DNA of 46,638 nucleotides, from contig NZ_GG657551.1 in the NCBI RefSeq assembly GCF_000157995.1, positions 138,666 to 185,303 on the forward strand, in the 5' to 3' direction. This document shows positions 33,788-41,562 of this stretch, in pieces (within the stretch, counting starts at the first letter, position 1; the number at the start of each line of letters is the position of its first letter). Under the pieces are notes generated by a model. The model saw only the letters and a list, made by a program, of their open reading frames with translations, was not told where the DNA came from and ran no database searches. A program made the position numbers and the translations under genes. This stretch comes from Holdemania filiformis DSM 12042 (GTDB lineage Bacteria > Bacillota_I > Bacilli_A > Erysipelotrichales > Erysipelotrichaceae).

Positions 33788-34015
33788 TTATTTGAATATT
33801 GTTTTATCCAATATCACTTCAATAAAAGGAAGTAACATGCCGATGGCAGTCATGATCAATAAAATACCGCAAGCTTTGATAAAATAGATGGAAAATAGAG
33901 TCGGTGTTCCATCTTTAACCGTGAGGAAATGTTGGTACTCCCAGACTTTCTCAGGATTTTTAAAAGCATATCCGCCAAACCAGAAACAAAACGCAATGAT
34001 CAATACCATAATCAT
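33788..34015 (-). CDS. Small two-helix membrane protein, DUF6199-like
   Basis: 75 residues with hydrophobic segments at about 3-18 and 49-68. NPEKVWEYQHFLTVKDGTPT lies between them. The layout (first helix, NP.k.W, polar loop, second helix with a G-I-L pattern) resembles the DUF6199 group of small membrane proteins, a tentative match. I chose ATG 34015 because AGGAGG (34030-34025) lies 9 bases upstream; the longer frame to 34063 has no such site. Function unknown. It is followed by a terminator and stands apart from the acetyltransferase genes. Confidence 0.55.
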   Translation of the reverse strand: MIMVLIIAFCFWFGGYAFKNPEKVWEYQHFLTVKDGTPTLFSIYFIKACGILLIMTAIGMLLPFIEVILDKTIFK

Positions 34016-34182
34016 CGGCAGGATCCTCCTTCGCTTCTTTCTGATTACGATCTCTGGCCACAAGACTTTTCAAGTACTAGATCACCAGCATGCGCAACAT
34101 AATTCTTTTCGGCAGACTGCTTCCTGTCCTGACAGAACAGCTAGATAACCCTTGTCATTAAAGCTTGGTACTTCATTCTCTT

Positions 34183-35097
34183 TTATGCGTATTCGTGCAT
34201 AAACAACGGCTTGCCGCTCAGCGCGAACGCTTCCTTCGGCGAAGTCACCGCGCTCCCGTACAGCCGGTTGAACAGATCGTAATCATTAATCCGCGCCATC
34301 GTGAAGCCATAGTCCTGCCATGTGACGTCCTTGATGATCTTTTCCAGATGCTCGTCCTGCGTGGTATGCAGGATAATCTCCGGTTTCAGCTGCAGCGCCA
34401 GGTTCAACAATTTAAACAACGCGACACTGTTGAGATAAATACACTCCCGCACCTCGATGCCCTGCGCGGTCTGATATAATGACGCGTAGCCCTGAATCTG
34501 TTTGTTTTGATCATAGTAGGCGATCAGCTTGCCGCCCTCGGCATTGCACTCCTCCTGCAGATGATCGAAGTCCTCTTTCGTCCGCAGATAGAAACCATCG
34601 AAGCGCCGCACATACGCCGTATACACATCGAGCAGATCCTGCGACTGCACCTTATAGGTTAAACCCTCGTTGCTGCAAAGCGGAATCTGAGAGCGATGAA
34701 CCGTATACCGCCGGCGGTAATAGACCATCTCGAAGCCAAACTGCGTATACATCGACGGATTGTATGCCTGGATCAAAGTCACCAGTTCCCTGTGCTCTAC
34801 CTCGTCCAGCACGTCGTTCATCAGCTCATGCATGCAGCCCCGCTTGCGGTAAGACGGAATCGTCGCCACGCCTAAAATCATCGATGTCTCTAAAATATGG
34901 CCGGCTAACATGATGGAATGCGGAATCCGCATCAGCGTCGATACGATATTTCCCGACTCTTTCAGCACCAGCGTATTCTCCGGCTTGTACAGCGTGCGGA
35001 AGAAATAATCTGTATAACCGCCGTCGTCGCCGGCAAACACCTGCTTCCAGATGCCGTACACAATCTTTTTTTCCTGCGGCAGCGCCTTGCTGATCAT
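34183..35097 (-). CDS. GNAT N-acetyltransferase, Eis-like
   Basis: 304 residues. The GNAT acetyl-CoA site is visible as ILGVATIPSYRKRGCMHELM (about 75-95; Q/RxxGxG/A variant RKRGC), followed by LIQAYNPSMYTQFGFEMVYYR, typical of the Eis/COG4552 group, which has two GNAT-like domains and a sterol-carrier-like tail. Substrate unknown; Eis-type enzymes acetylate amines such as aminoglycosides or lysine side chains. I chose ATG 35097: AAGGAGA lies 7 bases upstream and it overlaps the preceding stop as ATGA. It is therefore co-expressed with the DUF2156 protein. Confidence 0.82.
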   Translation of the reverse strand: MISKALPQEKKIVYGIWKQVFAGDDGGYTDYFFRTLYKPENTLVLKESGNIVSTLMRIPHSIMLAGHILETSMILGVATIPSYRKRGCMHELMNDVLDEVEHRELVTLIQAYNPSMYTQFGFEMVYYRRRYTVHRSQIPLCSNEGLTYKVQSQDLLDVYTAYVRRFDGFYLRTKEDFDHLQEECNAEGGKLIAYYDQNKQIQGYASLYQTAQGIEVRECIYLNSVALFKLLNLALQLKPEIILHTTQDEHLEKIIKDVTWQDYGFTMARINDYDLFNRLYGSAVTSPKEAFALSGKPLFMHEYA

Positions 35098-36008
35098 AGC
35101 TGATTCTCCTTTCCGCATAGCCGATACTTCTCGATCAAAAACTCCGGATGATACGCCAGCTTAGCCTGGCGGATGTTCTCATGGCCCATATCGTCCTCCC
35201 GGTTGACATACTCGGCTTCATCAAACTCATGCGTCAGCCATTCCTTCATGATCGCCTGGTATAATCCCCGAATCTCGTCGTCGGCTTTTTCAATGTTTTC
35301 CTGGCACATCCGCGCGCTTAACCAGGAGCCGATCGCAAAGGCCTTCACTTCCCCGTCGATGCGGATCAGACCGCCGCGGTAAGGAATCTGCCCGAATAAT
35401 TCCAGAATCCGGAAAACGCCGCGCCGTTCCGCCTGCAGAAATTCATCCGGATCCTCGGCATGCCACTGCCGCAGAAACGCTTCGCATTCCTTCACGTTGT
35501 CCGCGTTGAACGTCTCATATTCCCAGCGTCCCGCATACTCTTTATAGAACGCGTTGAGATGATTGCGCTTCTTCTGCAGCTTCTTGCCCGCGAAGGTTTT
35601 CAGCTTCTCGCACAGGTAAACATAATCCGCGCTGTCGCGGTTTTCCTCCAGACAAGTGTTGGGAAACGTATCCGCAAACCACTGCGCCGCTTCCTTTGTA
35701 AAACAGCTCAGCACAAACGGCAGCCGATAGCGCTCAAAGATCGCCTTTGCCGCCAGAATCGCTTCCTTGAAATATTCCGGACGGCATAGCGGCATGTAAA
35801 TAAACAACGTGCCTTCGTGCACGCCCAAAAGAAGCAGCCAGTTTTCATTCTGGCACTTAAACAGCGGATAGGAATCGATCCACAGAATCATGTTGACTAA
35901 GTTGTGATTGCTTTCTTCATACTGTGCCAGCGATAAATAGCGCTGGATCAGCGGGTAATCATCTACGGTAACGGGATCAAAGTCCCTTTGTATCTGACTG
36001 GCGTCCAT
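35094..36008 (-). CDS. DUF2156 / phosphatidylglycerol lysyltransferase C-terminal domain-like protein
   Basis: About 304 residues. KKLQKKRNHLNAFYKEY (about 140-155) and GGLIRIDGEVKAFAIGSWL (about 230) are the landmarks of the soluble COG4866/DUF2156 family. This is a pair of GNAT folds related to the aminoacyl-transferring half of MprF. Here no membrane part exists, so it is not a full lysyl-phosphatidylglycerol synthase; an aminoacyl or acyl transfer role is inferred. I chose ATG 36008, 9 bases after AAGGA; ATG 36014 is too close to that site. It overlaps the gene upstream by about 32 bases and the acetyltransferase downstream by 4. Confidence 0.78.
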   Translation of the reverse strand: MDASQIQRDFDPVTVDDYPLIQRYLSLAQYEESNHNLVNMILWIDSYPLFKCQNENWLLLLGVHEGTLFIYMPLCRPEYFKEAILAAKAIFERYRLPFVLSCFTKEAAQWFADTFPNTCLEENRDSADYVYLCEKLKTFAGKKLQKKRNHLNAFYKEYAGRWEYETFNADNVKECEAFLRQWHAEDPDEFLQAERRGVFRILELFGQIPYRGGLIRIDGEVKAFAIGSWLSARMCQENIEKADDEIRGLYQAIMKEWLTHEFDEAEYVNREDDMGHENIRQAKLAYHPEFLIEKYRLCGKENQL

Positions 36009-36294
36009 CCTCATCCGTCCTTCTTTCAGTATATTCCGCTTCAAAAACCTCAGGCTGAGCTACCCGCTGTTCAAACGGGCTGTCCTGAGTTTGTTCGTCA
36101 ATCCAAACTGAATCCTGATTCTGATCCATCGACGACCACTGGTCGTTCATTGTTTTGGTCATCTTCTTGATTTTGAACATGCCGAAGATCCCCAAGACCG
36201 CCATGATCACCAGCATTGCCAGAATAAACGGCCAGGCCATGCTGAGAAAGGCAATGATCAGCAGGATTGTAAAAATCATCGTTAAGAATCTCAT
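35977..36294 (-). CDS. Small membrane protein with acidic/polar tail
   Basis: 105 residues. The first 45 are strongly hydrophobic (one long or two short helices), then KIKKMTKTM and a polar, Asp/Glu/Gln-rich cytoplasmic tail. No family is recognised. A TATAAT (36316-36311) lies only about 10 bases before the expected transcript start, so the mRNA would have a very short leader, and no strong ribosome binding site is seen. The 3' end overlaps the DUF2156 gene, so the three genes to 34183 form one operon. Confidence 0.6.
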   Translation of the reverse strand: MRFLTMIFTILLIIAFLSMAWPFILAMLVIMAVLGIFGMFKIKKMTKTMNDQWSSMDQNQDSVWIDEQTQDSPFEQRVAQPEVFEAEYTERRTDEDGRQSDTKGL

Positions 36295-36310
36295 GTTTAT
36301 CACCGGTTTC

Positions 36311-36316
36311 ATTATA
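36311..36316 (-). promoter_or_regulatory. -10 element upstream of the small membrane protein operon
   Basis: A perfect TATAAT on the minus strand in an AT-rich context; no good -35 at the expected distance. Confidence 0.4.
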
Positions 36317-36376
36317 TCCTAATTGACCGCAAAAGAGAAAAGTTTTGCAACTCTAACATCAAATTTAAGAATTTCT

Positions 36377-36892
36377 TCAGCTTCTTCGCCGGGTATGACA
36401 GGAAGCCAGAATCCACAAGACCAGAAAACCGGAGGTCATAAAACAGAGGATGGCCAGCCCCACCTCGCCCCGCCGGCGGCTGTACTCCGTGACTGAACTG
36501 ACGCTGCCGCGGGCGATCACCGGCTGCGACTGGGCGGCCTGCAGCTGGGCGGCATAGGTGTATTCCGGGTTGGAGATCGATACCGAAGCCAGCCCTTCCT
36601 CAATCAATAAGCGCTGCACCAGTTCTCCATCCGCAAACAGCCATACCGGCAGCGGCGAGGTCTGGGCGACATGATCGTCGATTTCAAACGTCAGCGTTTC
36701 CGCCTGACTCACAATTTCGCAAGCCCGGGTTTTCCCGGCGTCCGTCAGTTCGACATCAAACAGGGAAACCGGCAGTGATTGTTCGTGGAGCACAACGGTG
36801 ATCTGCCCCTGATCGCAGTTCCATTCCTCCGCGGTATACGTTAAATTCCAGGATAAACCGGTCAGCTGGATCAATAAAAGAAAAAAAGCCAA
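36377..36892 (-). CDS. Membrane-anchored, degenerate thermonuclease (SNase)-like protein
   Basis: About 171 residues: signal peptide or membrane helix (1-20), an extracytoplasmic domain, a C-terminal membrane helix (about 145-163) and an Arg-rich end. LPVWLFADGELVQRLLIEEGLASVS followed by YAAQLQAAQSQ matches, in pattern, the C-terminal half of staphylococcal-nuclease folds (vyvDG..vn..Li..GlA.v...y....l..Aq..A). The catalytic half is poorly kept: the usual DGDT region reads DQGQIT, and VRL.giD reads VSLFDVE, so the key Arg and acidic residues are lost. I expect binding rather than nuclease activity. The start is TTG 36892, 8 bases after AGGAGG. Both lie inside the whiA terminator hairpin, an unusual arrangement. 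Confidence 0.6.
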   Translation of the reverse strand: MAFFLLLIQLTGLSWNLTYTAEEWNCDQGQITVVLHEQSLPVSLFDVELTDAGKTRACEIVSQAETLTFEIDDHVAQTSPLPVWLFADGELVQRLLIEEGLASVSISNPEYTYAAQLQAAQSQPVIARGSVSSVTEYSRRRGEVGLAILCFMTSGFLVLWILASCHTRRRS

Positions 36893-36934
36893 TGTCCTCA
36901 CCTCCTTAGAAGTATGGAACACCCTGGCTTTTTT
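36881..36934 (-). terminator. Terminator of whiA that contains the next gene's start
   Basis: On the minus strand AAAAAAGCCA and TGGCTTTTTTT form a stem extended by TGTTCC/GGACA (one bulge). The loop holds AGGAGG, and the descending stem holds the TTG start of the nuclease-like gene. The poly-T tail doubles as its Phe/Leu codons. Confidence 0.7.
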
Positions 36935-36945
36935 ATGCGGATTCT

Positions 36946-37905
36946 TCAGGCTTCGTCCGGGATTTCCGAAATTGGGGGAAGCTGCTCAGCGATCTCATGA
37001 AGCTTGCCGAAGCGGTGCTTCATGCCGGATTTGGACATCGCGACCCCGGTCTGCTTTTCATATTCCGCGCTCAGCTCGTTCAGACTGGCCTCCGGGAACT
37101 GCACGCGCAACTGAGCCACAGCCTTCAGCTTCTCGTCAAGAAACCGCAGCCGGCCAGCTTTCTCGATCCGGGCGATATCCTCCAGCTGCTTCTTAGCTGC
37201 CGCCTGGCTTTTCATTTCGTTGGCAACCTCGCAGTTGTCCAGCCGCGTCAGGTTGTTGCGGAAATCGCGGTGGATACGGATATCCTCAAACTTCATCAAC
37301 GCTTCATACGCGCCGGCACAGCGCAGAAAATCGGCAATCTTATCGGCCGCTTTCAGATACACGACGAACGCCGTGCGGCGGGCGATCACCTTGGCCGGCA
37401 GATCAAATTTATGCATCAGCTTCTGAATGAACAGCGCGTGAGCTTCGTCGTTGGTTACAATTTCGAGATGGTAATTGGTCTTCTGCGGGGAATTGACTGA
37501 CCCCATGGCCATGAACGCCCCCGCCAGATAGGCCCGGGCGCAGCATTCTTTCTGAACGAGCTTGCGGGTCGGATGGTTCTGCAGCCCATGATCGGTGAAC
37601 AGGCCCAGATCGTTGAGAATCTCAGTCGTCTTGTTCAGCACCTGCAGCCGGTAAATGTTGTTCTTTTTCAGATTCATCTTCTTGATGACCGACAGATCGG
37701 TTTCCACGGCGTAATTTTCTTTCAGCAGCTTCAGAATTCGTTTCGCCGTCGCCGCGTTTTCCGTCTTGATCATTAACGACATGCCCTGGGCGTTGATCGT
37801 TAACGACGAACACAGCTGCACCAACGCGGAAAGTTCCGCTTTCTGGCAGCAGGGTTTCAGCTCATTCTGAGCGATTTCGGATTTAACTTCAGTGGTAAAC
37901 GACAT
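36946..37905 (-). CDS. whiA: DNA-binding protein WhiA
   Basis: 319 residues. SFTTEVKSEIAQNE opens the protein. The LAGLIDADG-like domain includes CCARAYLAGAFMAMGSVNSP and YHLEIV, and the C-terminal HTH ends in MSKSGMKHRFGKLHEIAE. WhiA is a conserved Gram-positive protein that influences cell division and chromosome segregation. The start ATG 37905 follows AAAGGAG by 5 bases and yvcK's stop by 2. Third gene of the rapZ-yvcK-whiA operon, in its canonical order. Confidence 0.95.
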   Translation of the reverse strand: MSFTTEVKSEIAQNELKPCCQKAELSALVQLCSSLTINAQGMSLMIKTENAATAKRILKLLKENYAVETDLSVIKKMNLKKNNIYRLQVLNKTTEILNDLGLFTDHGLQNHPTRKLVQKECCARAYLAGAFMAMGSVNSPQKTNYHLEIVTNDEAHALFIQKLMHKFDLPAKVIARRTAFVVYLKAADKIADFLRCAGAYEALMKFEDIRIHRDFRNNLTRLDNCEVANEMKSQAAAKKQLEDIARIEKAGRLRFLDEKLKAVAQLRVQFPEASLNELSAEYEKQTGVAMSKSGMKHRFGKLHEIAEQLPPISEIPDEA

Positions 37906-37907
37906 AC

Positions 37908-38879
37908 TTACTCCTTTATTTTCGCTAACAGCTGCTGCATGCAATGCCGGATCTTATCGGCGTCATGGCGGACTAAATCGTCACTGAAATCCAGCAGCGG
38001 CACCGGCGTGACCTGATAGGCATGTTCCTCCTGGACGATCCTGACCGGTCTTCCGCCTTCTTTCGCATACCGGGTTAAGATTGCGTCCGGAATCGGGTCC
38101 TGGGCGACCAGCACCTCATTAATCTTCGCACCGTGGCGGATCAGTGCGTCGACATGATCCTCCATCGTGAAATCATCGGTTTCCCCCGGCTGACTCATGG
38201 CGTTGCACAAATATACGCCGTAAGCGTCCGACTGCCGAATCGCTTCGGCAATCTCCGGAATGATCAGGTTCGGCAGGATGCTGGTAAAGATGCTGCCGAT
38301 GCCATAAATGATGACATCCGCTTCGCGGATCGCCCGAACCGCCTTCTCGGAAGCCTTGACGGTTTCCTGATAAAACACCGTGTCGATCCGGTTGTTCATA
38401 TTGGGAATGTTGGATTCCCCGCGCACGATCGTTCCGTCGGCCATCCGCGCAAACAGCGTGATCACCTGGGTGGTGGCGGGAATGATATCGCCGCGCACGT
38501 TGAGAATCTTGGAGAGAATTCCGATGCTTTCCAGAAAACTGCCGCAGCTCTGCGTCAGGGCGGTCAGAATCAGATTGCCGAGGTTGTGGCCCATAACGCC
38601 CTGATCCTCCTGATCGGGATCCGGATCGCCTTCAAAGCGGTACTCCATCAGATTTTTAAGCAGTGTTTCCGACTCCGCCAGCGCAATCAGCACCGCGCGG
38701 ATATCGCCCATCGCGGGGATATGGAACTGACGCCGCAGCCGTCCGGTGCTGCCGCCGTCGTCCGCCACAGTGACGATCGCCGAAATTTGAATATCCTGAA
38801 TGAATTTGATGCCGCGCAGGATGACCGACTGGCCATGCCCGCCGCCGATAACGACGACCTTCAGCGGGTTATTGTTCAT
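37908..38879 (-). CDS. yvcK: YvcK/CofD-like gluconeogenesis factor
   Basis: 323 residues. KVVVIGGGHGQSVILRG, VTVADDGGSTGRLR and GHNLGNLIL are diagnostic of the YvcK branch of the CofD-like fold. In Bacillus it binds UDP-sugars and links carbon supply to cell-wall synthesis and growth on gluconeogenic sources. I chose ATG 38879, which overlaps the rapZ stop by 11 bases; the longer frame upstream lies over rapZ. The ribosome binding site is weak, so translation is probably coupled to rapZ. Confidence 0.95.
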   Translation of the reverse strand: MNNNPLKVVVIGGGHGQSVILRGIKFIQDIQISAIVTVADDGGSTGRLRRQFHIPAMGDIRAVLIALAESETLLKNLMEYRFEGDPDPDQEDQGVMGHNLGNLILTALTQSCGSFLESIGILSKILNVRGDIIPATTQVITLFARMADGTIVRGESNIPNMNNRIDTVFYQETVKASEKAVRAIREADVIIYGIGSIFTSILPNLIIPEIAEAIRQSDAYGVYLCNAMSQPGETDDFTMEDHVDALIRHGAKINEVLVAQDPIPDAILTRYAKEGGRPVRIVQEEHAYQVTPVPLLDFSDDLVRHDADKIRHCMQQLLAKIKE

Positions 38880-39732
38880 CCAAATCCCGCTTATCGCGGT
38901 GTTCTTTATAACAGTTATATTGGATCTTATAGTGATCATACAGGAAATTCGTGATCGAAACGGAGCGGTGCTGGCCGCCGGTACAGCCAATCGCTACGGT
39001 GAAGTGATTTTTGCCTTCCTTGACATATTCGGTAAACGCGTAATCGAGGAATTCCAGCAGCCGTTTGATGAATTCCTTGGTTTCCGGTTTGTCCATGACG
39101 TAATGGTAGACCTGCGGATCGTCGCCGGAATAGGGACGCAGTTCAACTTCCCAATAGGGATTGGGGAGAAAGCGCACGTCGATCATCAGATCGGCGTCCA
39201 GCGGCACGCCATGCTTATAGCCAAACGAGATAAAGCTGATTGAAAAAACCGGCGCGCTGCTCAGCGAGAAATATTTCTCGATTTTCTGTTTCAGTTCTGA
39301 AGCTTTTAAGAAGGTGGTGTCGACGGAGAGAAACGCGGTGTCCTTGTAATTCTGAAACATCTGACGCTCAACGCTGATTGCTTCCTCCAGTGTGTTGCAG
39401 ACGTTGGAGATCAGCAGCGGATGCGTGCGCCGCGTCGATTTGTAGCGGTGCAGAAGCACTTCGTTGGACGCGTCCAGAAACAGCACGCGCACATCCATAT
39501 CCTCGCCTTCAAAGGCATTGAGGAACTCCGGGAAATCCTTGGCTGACGTCGCCAGCGCCAGATAGGAATAACGGGGATCCGTGCTGCTTTCAATTAAATC
39601 CACCAACAGGCTTAACAGCTGAACGGGAAACTGGTCGATACAGTGATATCCCATATCTTCTAAAACGCTGGTCGCGCTGGTTTTACCCGCGCCGGACATC
39701 CCGCTGACCAGGATTACACGTTTTTTCTTCAT
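38869..39732 (-). CDS. rapZ: RapZ/YvcJ nucleotide-binding protein
   Basis: 287 residues. Walker A is GMSGAGKTS (about 11-19), YKSTRRTHPL and IDVRFLPNPYW lie in the middle, and GCTGGQHRSV sits near residue 240. It is an ATP/GTP-binding protein. In enterobacteria RapZ is an RNA-binding adapter that tunes glucosamine-6-phosphate synthase; in Bacillus the homologue YvcJ affects competence. I chose ATG 39732, 8 bases after AGAGG; the GTG at 39741 abuts that site. First gene of the operon, with a promoter and a palindrome just upstream. Confidence 0.95.
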   Translation of the reverse strand: MKKKRVILVSGMSGAGKTSATSVLEDMGYHCIDQFPVQLLSLLVDLIESSTDPRYSYLALATSAKDFPEFLNAFEGEDMDVRVLFLDASNEVLLHRYKSTRRTHPLLISNVCNTLEEAISVERQMFQNYKDTAFLSVDTTFLKASELKQKIEKYFSLSSAPVFSISFISFGYKHGVPLDADLMIDVRFLPNPYWEVELRPYSGDDPQVYHYVMDKPETKEFIKRLLEFLDYAFTEYVKEGKNHFTVAIGCTGGQHRSVSITNFLYDHYKIQYNCYKEHRDKRDLDEQ

Positions 39733-40057
39733 CTCGATCACCTCTTGTTTTGTTAGCTGTATTTTACCACAGCCCCTGGCGGTTCACAATCGTGAACACA
39801 CCGATTTTTATTGGAGAAGAGTTCTTCCTTCTGTATAGTTTATTGAAAAAAAGATTTTTAATGAATGAAGTTCATCGTTTTAAAGCTTCGAAAAGAACAG
39901 CCTGAAATTCGACAGTTCTGTTTTAACCTGCGAAACTTTTTCATGAACAAAGGCATTCACGATATAGGTTTAATCTGTAACCACTCATTATAAATATGAA
40001 GAATCTCAAACCCGACTGTCGCCATGGAAGAATTTTTTTATCTTTCCAAAATTATGT
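39733..40057 (-). promoter_or_regulatory. Promoter region of rapZ with a GTTCAC-N4-GTGAAC palindrome
   Basis: On the minus strand: TTGTGA (39789-39784), a 17-bp spacer and TAAAAT (39766-39761), about 30 bases before the start. A perfect 6-bp dyad, GTTCAC (39782-39787) and GTGAAC (39792-39797), overlaps the -35, the right place for a repressor. The remaining AT-rich bases (39800-40057) hold a weak AGAAC/GTTCT hairpin near 39895-39922 and nothing else I recognise. Confidence 0.55.
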
Positions 40058-40966
40058 TTAACCTTCGATCCGAATCTGATCCAGCAAGGCTTCGACCTGT
40101 TCTCTCCGGGCGATTCCGCGGCTGAACGCCGTTGCGGTACCGCAGGCGGCCGCCCAGCGCAGACTGTCTTCCAGCGTGCAGGCAGAATTTTCAAGCGAAG
40201 CCAGAAAGCCCGCGACCATGGAATCGCCAGCTCCAACGGTGCTGACGGTCTGCCCCGGCAGCGGATGCTGCCGATAAACGCCACCCTCCGCTGTAAAGAG
40301 AACTGAACCTTCCGCCCCCATCGACACGAGGATATGCCCCGCCCCCTGCCGCCTCAGCTCCTGAATCTGATCCGAAACAGGCGCTTGAGGATTGGCAACG
40401 AGCTGGCGCAGCTCCGCAAGATTGGGTTTGATCAGAAATGGATGAAACCGCAGCGTATCCCGCAGCAGTGCGCCCTCGGCATCCACGACGACGCGGATCG
40501 ACGACGCTGGCAGCTCAGCTAAAATCTGTTCGTAAATTGATTCCGGTAATGTCGGCGGTACATTTCCGGACAGCACCAACGTATCCCCCGGCTGGATCCG
40601 GCGAATCCTGTCTAACAGCGCTTCTCTTTCCGCTGCACTGACCTCCGGTCCGCGGCCGTTGATCTCAGTTTCCACTCCCGAATTGATTTTGACGTTAATC
40701 CGCGTTTGTCCTTGCGCACAACGGATAAAATCCGCATTGACGGACTGGTCCTGAAGCTGGCGGATCAATTCCTCGCCGGTAAATCCGGCCGCAAAGCCCA
40801 GCGCCGTGGTCGGTACGCCCAGCTGCGCCAACATGAGTGACACATTGATGCCCTTGCCTCCGCCGATCAGACTCTCGGTAATACAGCGGTTCGTTTCCCC
40901 CAAATTTAACGTTTCCACAGTGCAGTAATAATCCAATGCCGGGTTTAAGGTGACAGTATAGATCAT
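40058..40966 (-). CDS. 1-phosphofructokinase / PfkB-family sugar kinase
   Basis: 302 residues. TVTLNPALDYY opens the protein, GGGKGINVSLMLAQLG (about 36-51) is the first PfkB signature, and TVGAGDSMVAGFLA (about 246-259) is the second, with the catalytic Asp. KPNLAEL and SMGAEGS mark the FruK/LacC branch. It phosphorylates fructose 1-phosphate (or tagatose 6-phosphate) in the cytoplasm. The fructose PTS and FruR usually found beside fruK are absent, so the exact substrate is uncertain. I chose ATG 40966, which follows AGAGGG; the longer frame lies over the osmC terminator. Confidence 0.88.
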   Translation of the reverse strand: MIYTVTLNPALDYYCTVETLNLGETNRCITESLIGGGKGINVSLMLAQLGVPTTALGFAAGFTGEELIRQLQDQSVNADFIRCAQGQTRINVKINSGVETEINGRGPEVSAAEREALLDRIRRIQPGDTLVLSGNVPPTLPESIYEQILAELPASSIRVVVDAEGALLRDTLRFHPFLIKPNLAELRQLVANPQAPVSDQIQELRRQGAGHILVSMGAEGSVLFTAEGGVYRQHPLPGQTVSTVGAGDSMVAGFLASLENSACTLEDSLRWAAACGTATAFSRGIARREQVEALLDQIRIEG

Positions 40967-41024
40967 GATTTCCCTCTTTTCTTCGTGCGCTCTCCTGTTT
41001 CTTATTAGAGAAGCGCCGATCCTT

Positions 41025-41056
41025 GAAAAAAACCTGAGCCGGATAAGGTTCAGGTT
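41025..41056 (-). terminator. Terminator of osmC
   Basis: AACCTGA and TCAGGTT (41056-41050 and 41037-41031) form a stem on the minus strand with inner ACC/GGC pairing, followed by TTTTT. Confidence 0.75.
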
Positions 41057-41068
41057 CATGGATGCGCT

Positions 41069-41455
41069 TTAAGCGAAATGCAGCTCGTAGCTCATTTCCG
41101 CCACATGACTGATCGTCTGGTAGACAGAGCAGTATTTCGTCGCCAGATCAAAGGATTTCCGGACCGCGTCTTCCTTATCTGTTCCGCGAATCGTTACGGT
41201 CAGATGCACCGTCTTCAGCGTCGTCGGCACTTCCGTGCGCTTCTCGCCTTCGACCACAATTTCTGTGCCTTCAATTTCAATCCGTTTCTTTTCCAGAATG
41301 CCTAAGAACGTCGCGTACAAGCAGGACGCCAGCGCGCCGTAAAGCATATCATAAGGCGCTGCCCCGCCCGGTGTGCGGCCGATCTTGACGCTGCCCTCGT
41401 CCAGCAGCAGCTCGCCGTTGAAGCCGTTCTCAAATCGAATTGTTCTTGATGCCAT
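41069..41455 (-). CDS. OsmC/Ohr-family protein
   Basis: 128 residues. GRTPGGAAPYDMLYGALASCLYAT (first Cys, about 45) and LATKYCSVYQTIS (second Cys, about 108) match, in spacing, the two peroxidatic cysteines of the OsmC fold. Such proteins reduce organic hydroperoxides with thiol donors. AAGGAGG lies about 10 bases before the ATG. It follows trxB by 107 bases on the same strand and may share its transcript, which would suit a thiol-redox role. Confidence 0.88.
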   Translation of the reverse strand: MASRTIRFENGFNGELLLDEGSVKIGRTPGGAAPYDMLYGALASCLYATFLGILEKKRIEIEGTEIVVEGEKRTEVPTTLKTVHLTVTIRGTDKEDAVRKSFDLATKYCSVYQTISHVAEMSYELHFA

Positions 41456-41562
41456 CTTTTTCGTTCCTCCTTTTTTCTTTTGCTTGAATTTGCCGGAATT
41501 CCATTTCAGGTTTTCCCGCGCTGTCCTTCCTACTCTACGCTTTGACGATCACGCCGATGCGC

